Assembly: GCA_950097015.1 (NCBI GenBank)
Contig: CATNEN010000038.1
Span: forward strand, 4,323,001-4,387,000
Direction of reading: 5' to 3'
Origin: Macrostomum hystrix
Taxonomy: Eukaryota; Platyhelminthes; Macrostomidae
Length of the DNA stretch: 64,000 nt
Of the stretch, positions 11,281 through 24,700 are shown piece by piece (position 1 is the first letter of the stretch; the number at the start of each line of letters is the position of its first letter). A program made the position numbers and the translations under genes. Under the pieces are notes generated by a model. That model worked only from the letters and a program-made list of their open reading frames with translations. It did no database searches and was not told the DNA's origin.

Positions 11281-13200
11281 TTAAGAATATACCATGGCAG
11301 CTTCGCGAGTACTACTCGTTAAGATAGATGCCAACTTGTTGACTGCAGGTTTTTAGATTCGTAGATTCGTGTTTCTTCTTCGCAATAAACTGCTTACATA
11401 TGTGGTTTTACGTACGTACCTGTATATATAAAGTAGCTGGTATATTCTTGCTCAGCCTAAAAGAAGTACCTTTAATTTAAACGCGCAATAAACAATAGCA
11501 GCTTGCCTATGATGTTCAAGGGCCTATGTAAGTAACTCGCAAAGTCTGTCTCTCTCTGTCTGTCTACAATGCGAGTAAATGGACTATAATTCTCATCTAC
11601 GCTCGCTTCACTCTGCACATCTTTCATAGCTCGTTTATCGGTTGCAGTATCTATGCGTACACGATGCCTATACGCTATTAACATTATGCTTGAAGTTGCA
11701 AAGAGAGTATCGGATGTAGATATCGCTTCAGAGATACATAGGAGACTTCATAAATTCATAGCAGAAAGACGCAAATCTCTGCAATGCAATTATATGTAAT
11801 CGTATTGTGATATATAGGTTCTGTGAAATTTGCATGTGGATTTTTTTAATAAGTCAGTGTGATGGTTTGACTACTAAACGAAACTTGTTGAGTAGTATCC
11901 AAACTAAACTTGTTTACGCTCGTAGTAGTAAAATAGTGTGTTAGATTAACATGGTTTTGTGTTGTTAAACAGTAACCATGCATTAACCATGATAACTATA
12001 AAACATGGTTCTAGTTACATGAAGCGTGCAACCCTTTACCTCAATTTTAACATGGTTCGATTTATCGAGTATACCGCGTCAATGTGAACCTCTAAATTAC
12101 CTTTGTGCACACCTACAAAATACAGTTGAATCGAACTGTAAGGGCCAACCATAAGGTCCCGGCTGCTGTTGGGTTGTCACCTCAAACATTGAGATTGGTC
12201 GATAAGGAGAGATGATGGGTTGGCTATCAGCAGGTGCATGAACATATTGGTAATGGTAATTGAATATGGAGATTGGTGGATGGGTATGGAGATTGGCTGA
12301 CGGGGTGACGCTACATGGTGCATGGATGAGGGTAAGTGGGCTAAGCGAGGAGCTGGCACCAACGTTGAACAATTAGATCAACAAGAGCAAAATGGAGGCT
12401 TACCAGATCGAAGTTTTTTTCTGACTGTGAGAACTTCTAACCCTTCATCAAAGGAATTTCCATTTCTGAAATCTTAAATGCAGCTTAGGCATATTGACAG
12501 GGACTTAAAAAATAAATCTGTGTGCATATACGATCTATAAAGCATCTGATAGCGCGCAAGCCATCAGCCGAGAGCAGGGCGTCAAAATTTAATTATAATT
12601 ATTGCTGGCTTGTGACTGCACGCGGATCCACTGCAGGGAAGTAGGAATGCATGTGCAAATTTTTCTGACCAATTGTTTTTTTTAGGAATCAGACCCACCC
12701 AACTTTCCGGTTTACTTTTGGCAACAAAGTAACGTTACAACAAAATTGCTGATATTGAATTATTTAGCACAGAAAAAAATTATATTTTTAATATGGATAT
12801 CTCTGAATTTGTTAAATTTACCGTAAACAATCCGAATTGTATAGAGAAACGTAGCTGATCTTCTTTTTCCTGGAAAACTTTACGTTCATGTAATCAGCTA
12901 GGTTCCAGACTATATAGTATACCAATATTTTATATATTATACCAGTATACAAATATTTATAGTCCAAGAATGAAATTTGCTTTACCTTAACCTTTCCATT
13001 TACTTTTTGTTAAATTATTCCTTGGCCCTCCTAACCAAATTCACAAGTCACAGTAACTTCGAAAAATGTTTATGTATCTAGAAATTTGTAAGCTTTAAGT
13101 AGGCCACCGCTATACTTTAGGCCCTATACTATGTACTTTATAGCATAAATTACTATATAATACAGATACATATAACATATTCATGTCTATATAAATAAAT
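11281..13200. other. Intergenic between divergent Rab24-like and AQR genes
   Basis: AT-rich unique sequence. Around 11945-12065 there are repeated catggtt/aaccatg words with dyad symmetry. No coding region recognised. The Rab promoter should lie just left of about 11.4 kb. Confidence 0.45.
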
Positions 13201-14253
13201 TTTACCTTATCTTTCCTTATCTGCAGCTTAGTTTTCCCATATCTGCGACTTTAGTTTTCACTCATCTGCAAAGAAGTTTTCCCTCAACTTTGACTTTGTT
13301 GTCCTTTATCTGCAACTTTGTCTTCCCTCCACACTCCATAAGGTGTACATTACGAATCCGGCGTACATTTTGCTTGGCTAACCCTTTCTTGGCATACAGT
13401 TGGTGTACAAAAAATTTTTTTTATGCGTCTGGCATACAATTGGCATAACTTGTGCGCTGGACCAGACCGACCGACTACATTAAACATGTTGACGTTAAAC
13501 ACAAATTACAATGACAATAGTATTTAAATTTAAAAATTTTTCAGAGCAGTCCAAATTAACAACTTGTTTATTGTAGGCTATTGTCAGCAGTAAAAATATT
13601 TTGACAATTTTTGCCCAAGAAAATCAGTTGCAAATTTTGGCGTACAATTACATGAGAAAAAGTTAATGTCGGCGTACATTGGCATACAAACACACGCATG
13701 TCCATTTTCAATCCGGTGTACACCCAGCATGATCCGGACTATTGTCTTCCCTCAACTGTATACTTTAGGTTTTCATCAACTGCAGCTCAGTTTCCCTTAT
13801 ATTAGGGTGCCTAGTAATGACAATGATTGTAACAATAATTAAAAAATTAATAATTGCAGGAGGGCTGCAGGAAACTGCACATCATTTGGTGACAATAGAC
13901 CTGCAGCCAGCAAGGAGGCAGTTCTGTCCATTTTGCTGACTCCTGAGCTTGTACAAATCTTAGCTTATAGGCCTAACATTTGTACATCTGCTTTGACTTA
14001 GACTTTTTGTCAGGTAGTGTATACTCTCAGTGTCTATATGCCATCAAGATAGGCCCACAAGTGTGCAAATTGCACAACAAGCCCCCAAGCCTTCTTTCCA
14101 CTGCTGTAGCCTAAATAAATGTGGCTTATGGAATCAAGCCAAGGGACCTTGTTTCAAAAGGCAAATGTTTTTAGACAGCTTGGCCACTCACCCCTAGTTT
14201 TCTTACTACAATGTAGTTTTCCCTCACCTTCTCATCTGCAACTTTGCTTTACC
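13201..14253. repeat. Degenerate tttccctcatctgcaact-type repeat, broken by insertions
   Basis: Scattered diverged copies of a 20-25-bp unit (for example near 13210-13330, 13740-13790 and 14200-14250) are separated by inserted sequence. One insert, about 13330-13745, is rich in ggcgtacatt/ggcatacaattgg words and ends in atgatccggactatt, the same kind of end as the MITE at 14254. Its left end does not show the matching inverted repeat. Confidence 0.5.
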
Positions 14254-14798
14254 TATAGTCCGGATCATGTTGGCTGCATACCAGAAGAAAAATTGTGAAA
14301 AAATTGTTTGCACACCAAGGATGCTAAGTTTTTTTCAAATTGCACACCAGTGCACACTAATGTGGTACATCATATAATTTGTATAAAAAAGATGTAACAC
14401 TTTTTCACTTTAAAGAGACAAACTGGCTTCCATTTTTTTTATTTAAGGAAAAGCAATATCAAACAGACAATTTATTTATTAATAGTGTTTATAGTCCAAT
14501 TTACAAAACTTGGACTAAAAATGTTTTTACAGATAACAGAACATTTTGTTTTAGTCATGCTAAATCCAAATTAAATAATTGGTTGATATTTGTAATTGTC
14601 CATACAGATACATGAAACACATATGATCTCTTTTTAAATGCAATCTAAGATTGCACACTACACCATCGCCATGCACGCCTTGCACACCAAAGTGTACGCC
14701 AACCCTTAAAATATATACCAATGCATGCCATACACACCAGATGAAAACAAATGCATGCCAGAAAATTCCTGTGTGCACTACATGATCTGGACTATGGA
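14254..14798. mobile_element. MITE, 545 bp, 8-bp target duplication
   Basis: The left end tatagtccggatcatg is the inverted complement of the right end catgatctggacta, with small differences. The element is flanked by direct repeats GCTTTACC at 14246-14253 and 14799-14806. Subterminal words such as gcacaccag and cacacca recur inside. An 8-bp duplication with short TIRs and subterminal repeats fits a non-autonomous hAT-like element. It interrupts the degenerate repeat around it. No transposase is present. Confidence 0.75.
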
Positions 14799-14806
14799 GC
14801 TTTACC

Positions 14807-15253
14807 TCATCTGCAACTTAGTTTTCTTTCAAGCATGACTTAGTTTATTTTCTCAATTTATGACCATAAAACAAGTTTCTTTGGTCCAATTTTCATATGC
14901 TATTTGTTTACTTTCCTATTCTTCTATCCTTTTTCTCTTCCTTAGTGCTTCTTTTTTGCTATTGTCCCTTTGTCCTGCTTTGATTATTTTTCACTTGCTA
15001 ATACACCATGGTCCGTTGATTTTGGGACTTACTTTGCTTGGCCCTTTTTTACCCAGCATATTTGGCTATGTGGGCATGGTGTTGCAGATACATTTATTCC
15101 TTTGCAAAAAATCTAGAATAATTAAAACAACAAAAAATATCTTACTGATAGTATAACCATGTCTAAATTTTGCTTGAAATGTAATGACTATAAGTCAGAA
15201 AGCCTTTATAAAAAATCAAACTACTAATATAGAACATCTAGCATGGGTCAGTA
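14807..15253. other. Spacer between MITEs
   Basis: AT-rich sequence with the last traces of the degenerate ctcatctgcaactta repeat at 14807-14850. A hydrophobic 98-codon open frame at 14860-15156 has no recognisable homology. Confidence 0.4.
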
Positions 15254-15535
15254 CATACATGCGCAACACCCGGCCGACCCGGCCGAACCGGCTGGGTGAA
15301 ACGAGGGCCAAGCAAGGTAAGTCGCAAAAACCAATCGACCAAGCGCCAAAAAATCAAAGGGGGGACCAAGGGACAAAAAAGGAAGGCGTGAAGAAAAGGA
15401 AAAAGGGGAGAGAAAAAAGAGAGCAAATGAGAGCAAACTAAGTCGTAAATAGAGCAATGAAACGAACTAAGTCGCAAATGAGAGCAAAAACTAAGTCGCA
15501 AGGCCGGCTAAGATTTGGGAGGTTGCGCATGTATG
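15254..15535. mobile_element. MITE, 282 bp, 8-bp target duplication
   Basis: Perfect 14-bp terminal inverted repeats catacatgcgcaac / gttgcgcatgtatg, flanked by the direct repeat GGTCAGTA at 15246-15253 and 15536-15543. Inside are gc-rich ccggccgacc words and several actaagtcgcaaat copies. No coding capacity. The 8-bp duplication suggests hAT-superfamily mobilisation. Confidence 0.85.
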
Positions 15536-15773
15536 GGTCAGTATATATATCATTGTAGCTGTATGCTAATGTTTGGCATTTTTGTATTATTTATAATTTG
15601 TGCTTAGTATGTTATATTTATTTATTTGTTGTATGCCTTTTACCATAAAAGTAGAATATACTTTTTATACTTTTTGGGGATAAAAACATTACAATTTCTT
15701 GGACATAATTTAGGTAAACTATTTTCATGACTTGAAAATATATTTAATGGCAACAATTTCAGAAACCCTGACA

Positions 15774-18700
15774 ATGGCCGCAACAAAAGGTGTTCCCACC
15801 GTGGACCAGCTGGAGTCCGATGTCATCATGCGAGTGAGTAGTCTAGACTGAATATATTTGTTTAGCATCGCTCTACTTAAAGTAGAGTCTATTGTAAACA
15901 GTGAATAAATATTAAAAAAGCTTTGAAAAATTAAATCTCCAATTAGATCGGGCAGCAGTACTGGATTGGTCGAGATGAGGTCAGCATTGACTTCAAGCAG
16001 CAGGTGGTTGACGCCATATACGCGCAGGAGATTCGGCACTCTCAGTTTGCCCAGCGTCGTATTATGATGCTAGAATTCTTTCGCTACCTGGAGCACTACC
16101 TGTGGCCCTTCTATAGTCCAGAGACGTCCACGGACAGTTTCGTGCTGTCCATCGCCTGCATGGTGAACGAGAAGCGACGCGAACGAGTCCCAGTCTGGCC
16201 GGCTTTCGTTGAACGGCCGAAGCACTTTGGCCACCTCATCAGGCAAACCCTGCGCCTAGCTCTGGACTCTGACAATCAGCTATCGACTAAGGAGCACATT
16301 GTGCTGGTGGATTTCATTGGGCACTGTCTCACTAGCCTTGAGGTTGGTTAGGTTGACGCATTGCATAATAAGCCATAAATTCCAACGTTTCCAACCCAGA
16401 TTATGTTATCGGAGTAGACAATTAGAATAATTTGAGGAATCTTTCATATGTGAATATACAGTCTTATTGTGTGTTTGACTTCTTACCATAATATTGCACG
16501 TACACATAACTTTAAAAAAGCAAAACAGCAATTTTAGATATCCATATTTTTCTCCTCATCCCTTACCTGTCCTCATCCCTAACCTGTCCTCATCCCTTAC
16601 CTGTCCTCATCCCTAACCTGTCCTCATCCCTAACCTGTCCTCATCCCTTACCTGTCCTCATCCCTTACCTGTCCTCATCCCTTTCCTGTCCTCGTCCCTT
16701 ACCTGTCCTCATCCCTTACCTGTCCTCATCCCTTACCTGTCCTCATCCCTTACCTGTCCTCATCCCTTACCTGTCCTCATCCCTTACCTGTCCTCATCCC
16801 TTACCTGTCCTCATCCCTTACCTGTCCTCATCCCTTACCTGTCCTCATCCCTTACCTGTCCTCATCCCTTACCTGTCCTCATCCCTAACCTGTCCTCATC
16901 CCTTACCTGTCCTCATCCCTAACCTGTCCTCATCCCTAACCTGTCCTCATCCCTTACCTGTCCTCATCCCTTAGCTGTCCTCATCCCTTACCTGTCCTCA
17001 TCCCTAACCTGTCCTCGTCCCTTACCTGTCCTCATCCCTTACCTGTCCTCATCCCTTACCTGTCCTCATCCCTTACCTGTCCTCATCCCTTACCTGTCCT
17101 CATCCCTTACCTGTCCTCATCCCTTACCTGTCCTCATCCCTAACCTGTCCTCGTCCCTTACCTGTCCTCATCCCTTACCTGTCCTCATCCCTTACCTGTC
17201 CTCATCCCTTACCTGTCCTCATCCCTAACCTGTCCTCGTCCCTTACCTGTCCTCATCCCTTACCTGTCCTCATCCCTTACCTGTCCTCATCCCTTACCTG
17301 TCCTCATCCCTTACCTGTCCTCATCCCTTACCTGTCCTCATCCCTTACCTGTCCTCATCCCTAACCTGTCCTCGTCCCTTACCTGTCCTCATCCCTTACC
17401 TGTCCTCATCCCTTACCTGTCCTCATCCCTAACCTGTCCTCATCCCTTACCTGTCCTCATCCCTAACCTGTCCTCATCCCTAACCTGTCCTCATCCCTTA
17501 CCTGTCCTCATCCCTAACCTGTCCTCATCCCTTACCTGTCCTCATCCCTTACCTGTCCTCATCCCTTACCTGTCCTCATCCCTTACCTGTCCTCATCCCT
17601 TACCTGTCCTCATCCCTTACCTGTCCTCATCCCTAACCTGTCCTCATCCCTAACCTGTCCTCATCCCTTACCTGTCCTCATCCCTAACCTGTCCTCATCC
17701 CTTACCTGTCCTCATCTCACCTATACTTATCCCACCTGTCCTTACCACCTGTTGACGAGTATTTTAACGCGTTATAAGTTAATTTTATATTGGTATAGAA
17801 TGTCCAAAATAATTTTACGGCCTTTCAAAGAGGTTTCGAGTCAATTGAAAATCTTTCAGTGTAAGCTTATCACTGTGCGTCTAAAGAACTAATTTGCACC
17901 CATTTTAGTACATGCAATTTATATTAGGGTTGATTAAAACAGTAGTTTGACCATTTCTACGGCAGGCCAACTTCAATCCTTCCGATTCTCACCATTCCAA
18001 AGGTTGACCTAGTTCGCGACCAGCTCAAGCGCGTCATCTCACTAGGGATTTGGCGCTGCTTGAGTCCACGGCTGCTGGAACTCACATTGGCCAGTCAGCC
18101 GCGCCACGCCAAACTCTACCGGGCTCTGCTTCGTCGAGACGAGAATATTTCAAAATCTGCATCCCAGGCTGAGCGCGACGCCATGGAATTTGAGTACACC
18201 TTCTTGGCCAACTTTATCGAACGGTTTATTCGAGTCCTGTACTCAGCCAAGCCTTTCACTAGCGACAGTGAGAGCAGGCCTGCTGAGCAGCGGCTCATTG
18301 TTAGCTACTGCGAGCGCTGCCTTCAATTGCTGATTGATTTAGAATCCACCCTGCTGACCAGACGATTCTTCAATCTGCTTCTAGAGGACAGTGGTGTTAT
18401 TGTCCGCTGCAGACTGTCCCCATTGGCTGGAGCATCGGAGACCAATGGCAAGCTGTTCTGTCAGCTGCTGTCCATGCTGGACTTTTATGCCAAATTTGAA
18501 ATTGACGAATTGGAAGGCCAGGCCCTGACAAGCGTGCAGGTGGACAGCCGGCACTGCAGGGATGTTGTTGCACTGCAGAAGTCCGTTTATAAGTTGCACA
18601 GGTGAGGCTTTGAGATGTGTAATCCTACTGAACATATTAGAGCTTAGTGGGCAGCTTGTCCAGTGGTCCATGGACTGAACATATTAGAGCTTATTGGGCA

Positions 18701-21700
18701 GCTTGTCCAGTGGTCCATGGACTGAACATATTAGAGCTTATTGGGTAGCTTGTCCCTGGTCCATGGACTGAACATATTAGAGCTTATTGGGCAGCTTGTC
18801 CAGTGGTCCATGGACTGAACATATTAGAGCTTATTGGGCAGCTTGTCCAGTGGTCCATGGACTCAACATATTAGAGCTTATTGGGCAGCTTGTCCAGTGG
18901 TCCATGGACTGAACATATTAGAGCTTATTGGGCAGCTTGTCCAGTGGTCCATGGACTGAACATATTAGAGCTTATTGGGCAGCTTGTCCAGTGGTCCATG
19001 GACTCAACATATTAGAGCTTATTGGGCAGCTTGTCCAGTGGTCCATGGACTGAACATATTAGAGCTTATTGGGCAGCTTGTCCAGTGGTCCATGGACTGA
19101 ACATATTAGAGCTTAGTGGGCAGCTTGTCCAGTGGTCCATGGACTGAACATATTAGAGCTTATTGGGCAGCTTGTCCCTGGTCCATGGACTGAACATAGT
19201 GTAGCTTATTTGATTTCATGAGAATGAACATAAAGTGTGAGGTCATATATCGCACTGAATTTGGTGTCATTTGTGCTTTGTACCAGCTTAGTTTTTAGTT
19301 ACCAGGACTTGAAGTTAACTCAATTTGGCCGCCAACCCTCCGCCAGAGACGACCTGTCCGATCTCCACCGTCGCTTCGTTGTCGCTCACGTGGCAGCACT
19401 CGAAAGCGAGCCGGAGCTGTGCCGATTCCTTGACAAATTCGACCTGGCCGACCTTCTTGACATCGCCGACTGTCTCGGCCTTCGGCTGACCTACTCGGAG
19501 GTGGCCCCTGAAGAGCAGCGTCGATTGGTCACGGCCCTGATGGTGTACAAATTCTGCAAGCGCAAGTCCCAGTTGGACTCCATCAACTCGATGCCGCTCT
19601 ATCCTACCGAGGCGGTTATCTGGGATGAGAACATTGTGCCGGTGGAGCGTTACTATGGCGACGGTTGCCTAGCGCTGCCGAAATTGAATCTGCAATTTTT
19701 AACTTTGCACGATTACTTGATGCGCAATTTTCACCTGTTCCGCTTGGAGAGCACCTACGAGATCCGGCAGGATGTGGAGGATTCCATTGCCAGGATGCGG
19801 CCCTGCCAGGGTGACATGGGCGAGGATGAGGTCGTCTTCTGCGGCTGGTCCCGTATGGCCCTGCCTATCCAGGTGAGTTCGGGGGTTCGATTCCCGACTC
19901 CACTGGAACAATTTGTGCCCTTTAGCAAGACACTTAACTCTGCATTGCTTCAGTTCAGCCAGTTGATAAAATTGTTCACCCAGCATCAGCTGGGATAATT
20001 GAAGGTGGGTGTGGCGTCCCCCCAGTCCATGGACTGAACAGCTGTACGCAGCGTTCAGATGCGCCGCGCAATAGCGAATCTGTGCTGTCGGCTGCACATC
20101 TGACCCGATTGGGGCAGGTGTAATCAATTATTATTATTATTAAGTCATGAAATCAAATGATGACCCTTGAACTATTTATGACCTCACGTCTCTCGCACTC
20201 TATTTAGTCGTTCAGCATAATCGAGGTTGCCAAGCCGTTGCTAGGCTCTAGTCAGCCGTCGAAGGTGCGCGCCGATATTTCAGTGATGCTGCACAATAGG
20301 CAGGATGTTGCTAACGAGTGGGACAGTCTGCGCCGGCACGATCCCTGCTTTCTCATCACAGTGCGGCCGACCTGCCTAAAAGGGACCAAATTCGATTATA
20401 AGGCGCCCTTCGTGCCTCAGGTTGGCCTGACCTGCGTGCGCGGCTGCGAGCTGGAGGGCCTGCTGGACGACGAGGGCAAGGTGAGATTTTTTGACATTCT
20501 ACTGCCGACAGCCGAACTCACTGGAAACTCGATTTCGCACCATCCCACCTGTGCTCATCTTAGCTGTGCTCATCTCACCTGTGCTCATCTCACCTGTCCT
20601 CATCTAACCTGTCCTCATCTCACCTGTCCTCATCTCACCTGTCCTCATCTCACCTGTCCTCATGCCACTTGCAGCTGATTCCCGAGGAGCAGATGAGCCA
20701 GATGCGGCCGCACGGTCGGCATCGCACCTACCGAGTGAGGCTAGACCCCTGCCAGTACCAGACTGACATGGAGCGAGTCAGCGACGGCTCAGGCGAAGAC
20801 GTCTACTCGGGCTTCAACGTGCTGCTGCGTCGAAAGCCGAAGGAGAACAATTTCAAAGCCGTATTGGAGACCATCCGGAATCTGATGAACACAAAATGTG
20901 TTGTTCCCGACTGGCTGTTGGACCTGTTGCTAGGCTACGAAGATCCCGCTTCGGCTAGCTACTATAACCGGCCTGAGGCCTATGTGACTGAGCAGGATTG
21001 GCGGGACACATTTCTGGGCCCCGACCACCTTGCCGCGTCCTTTCCCCAGTTTGAGCTGGTCTGGCCAGATGGCATCGACGCGCCCGCTAAGGAGCCGCCC
21101 TATCGTTTGATCTTTCCGGCTTTGGATGCCGAAGCTGCCGCCACCGCCGCCGTAGAAGTCGCCGCTGAAGCCGACAACCAAGGATTATCGGAGACTGCAA
21201 AGGCGCCGCTGATTGTTCAGCCGTACAGGCCGGCCCGCCGAGGACCATACAGATCTGCGCAGTATAAGCGGAATGCGGTGCGATTTACACCTACTCAGGT
21301 GAGAGCCTAGGACACTGCCCTGCCCTACTGTGCATTAATGTACGGATTGCTTAGAATCTGAGAGGATTGCTTAGAATCTGAGAGGATTGCTTAGAATCTG
21401 AGAGGATTGCTTAGAATCTGAGAGGATTGCTTAGAATCTGAGAGGATTGCTTAGAATCTGAGAGGATTGCTTAGAATCTGAGAGGATTGCTTAGAATCTG
21501 AGAGGATTGCTTAGAATCTGAGAGGATTGCTTAGAATCTGAGAGGATTGCTTAGAATCTGAGAGGATTGCTTAGAATCTGAGAGGATTGCTTAGAATCTG
21601 AGAGGATTGCTTAGAATCTGAGAGGATTGCTTAGAATCTGAGAGGATTGCTTAGAATCTGAGAGGATTGCTTAGAATCTGAGAGGATTGCTTAGAATCTG

Positions 21701-24700
21701 AGAGGATTGCTTAGAATCTGAGAGGATTGCTTAGAATCTGAGAGGATTGCTTAAAATCTGAGAGGATTGCTTAGAATCTGAGAGGATTGCTTAGAATCTG
21801 AGAGGATTGCTTAGAATCTGAGAGGATTGCTTAAAATCTGAGAGGATTGCTTAGAATCTGAGAGGATTGCTTAGAATCTGAGAGGGTTGCTTAGAATCTG
21901 AGAGGATTGCTTACAAACGGAGGGGATTTTTTACAAACTGAAGGGATTGTTCAGAATCTGATAGGATTTTTGAGATCGAATGTGCTATTTGTAAATTGAG
22001 TATCTTATGCTCACATTGCTGCCTATTTCTAGGTGCGCGCCATTCGCAGCGGCATGCAGCCGGGCCTAACTCTGGTTGTCGGGCCACCCGGCAGCGGCAA
22101 AACAGACGTGGCTGTGCAGATTATCGCCAACATCTATCACAATTATCCCAATCAGAGGACTCTGTTAGTCACGCATAGCAACCAGGTTAGTGGGCTAAGC
22201 CTGCTTTGTGTGCTCTTGAATGCTCAATTTTTATCTTAATTTTTACCTCCCTGTTCTACTTTCTTATCTCACTTATCTATTCTCTAACTACTCTTTCATC
22301 TCTCCGATCTATCCAGTCTCTCTTCTCTTTCATCTAAATTCATCTCTGTGATCTCATCGTTCTCTCATCTCTCTGATCTACTATCTCATCTCTCTGATAT
22401 ACTCTCTCATCTCTCTAAACTACTCTCTCATCTCTCTGATCTACTCTCTCATCTCTCTGATCTACTCTCTCATCTTTCTGAGCTACTCTCTCATCTCTCT
22501 AAACTACTCTCTCATCTCTCTGATCTACTCTCTCATCTCTCTAAACTACTCTCTCATCTCTCTAAACTACTCTCTCATCTCTCTGATCTACTCTCTCATC
22601 TCTCTAAACTACTCTCTTATCTCTCTAAACTACTCTCTCATCTCTCTAAACTACTCTCTTATCTCTCTAAACTACTCTCTCATCTCTCTGATCTACTCTC
22701 TCATCTCTCTGATCTACTCTCTCATCTCTCTGATCTACTCTCTCATCTCTCTGATCTACTCTCTCATCTCTCTGATCTACTCTCTCATCTCTCTGATCTA
22801 CTCTCTCATCTCTCTGATCTACTCTCTCATCTCTCTGATCTACTCTCTCATCTCTCTGATCTACTCTCTCATCTCTCTGATCTACTCTCTCATCTCTCTG
22901 ATCTACTCTCTCATCTCTCTGATCTACTCTCTCATCTCTCGGATCTACTCTCTCATCTCTCTGATCTACTCTCTCATCTCTCTAAAATACTCTCTTATCT
23001 CCCTGACCTACTCTGCCAAACCCATCGGTTTTCAACCACATTTCAGGCGCTGAATCAGCTGTTTGAGAAGATCATGGCCCTGGACATCGATCAGCGTCAC
23101 CTGCTGCGTCTGGGCCGCGGTGAGGAGGCCCTGGCCACCGAGGGCGACTTCAGCCGGCACGGCCGAGTGAACTACATCCTGGCCAGGCGCATGCAGCTGC
23201 TGCAGGAGGTTGGCCGCCTAGCCGAGAGTCTGGGCATGCCCCCGGAGCAGGCGGCTGACTCGTGTGAGCAGGCCGAGTACTTCTTCATGTATCACGTACT
23301 GGACAGGTGGGAGGCCTTCTTACACAGGTGAGTGATGGTTTCAATGTTTTGTGTTGACGTATTATTTTCTAAAGTGTCTACTTATATAAGGAATCAGTAG
23401 TATTAAAAACTTTTAACGGAACAATCCCCGCCAGATTTTTTGCCGAAGTTCCCATGTAATAGTTATGGGTATCCCATGAGGTAGTTATGGGAATCCCATG
23501 ATGTAGTTATGGGGAATCCCATGAGTTAGTTATGGGGAATCCCATGAGTTAGTTATGGGGAATCCCATGAGATTTTTATGGGAATCCCATGAGATAGTTA
23601 TGGGGAATCCATCCCATGAGGTAGTTATGGAAATCCTATGAGATTGTTATGGGGAATCCCATGAAGTAGTTATGGGGAATCACATGAGGTAGTTATGAGG
23701 AATCCCATGAGATTGTTATGGGAAATTTGACTAAAATTTAGAGGCAAATCTAACCGAGGTCAAAAGGGATTCTCTGAAAAATTGTTTCAAAATCTCTATA
23801 AGATTGCTAAGAAATTTCCTGCTAAGATTTTGAGCATTTCTCAAATGCTTAAAATATCTCCCAAATGAACATTGGGAAATCTATTTGGCTTATTTAAATT
23901 TGCTGGTCTCATGAATCTCGGACCATTGCAATTTAAAGGATCTCCACTGAAACTGGTGACAAAGACTCAGCCGAGGAGGCCGACGCTGGCAACGGCAGCA
24001 ACAAAGAGTCTGCTAGCACGGTGCACAAAGACCCGGACGCAGCTCACGCGGCCCTGGTCTCTCAGCATTTTCCATTTCACGGCTTCTTTTCAAACGCAGA
24101 CTATTTGCCATTGTTTCACGGCGAGTCGCTGGAGGCAGACCTGGACTCAGCCAGGGCCTGCTTCCGGCATCTGGAGTCGCTGTTTCAACAGCTCAGCGAA
24201 TCTCGCAGCTTCGAGCACATGCGATCCGGCGTTGAGCGAGCCAATTACCTGCTGGTGCAGGAGGCCAAGATCATTGCGCTGACCTGTACCCACGCCAGCC
24301 TGCGCCGGCAGGATCTGGTTCAGCTGGCCTTTCACTACGACAACATCGTCATGGAGGAGGCCGCCCAGATTCTCGAGATTGAAACCTTCATCCCGCTGCT
24401 GCTGCAGAATCCAGATTATCAGGTTCGTTCGCTGCGTCAGTTGCCACGATATGTTTAGAAAAACTGATGATTCGATTATAAAATATTCAGAGTGTTTCCG
24501 CTTGTCTTTTTGTAAAAGTTCGTGAGTTCGAATCCCTTAGCTAATCCTTATGTTAGTATTTTTTTGTTTAACAAAAAAACATTTTTTTAAATTTATTACA
24601 AAAATAGTTAATCAAACTCTCTTGGCCAATATACATAAAATGTATTTAAATAAACCATTGCCCGATATGTATCGAAAATAGTTAAACGCATGAATTGAAA

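Noticed and set aside
14860-15156. Hydrophobic 98-codon frame
   Set aside because: AT-rich, thymine-driven hydrophobicity; no homology or splice context.
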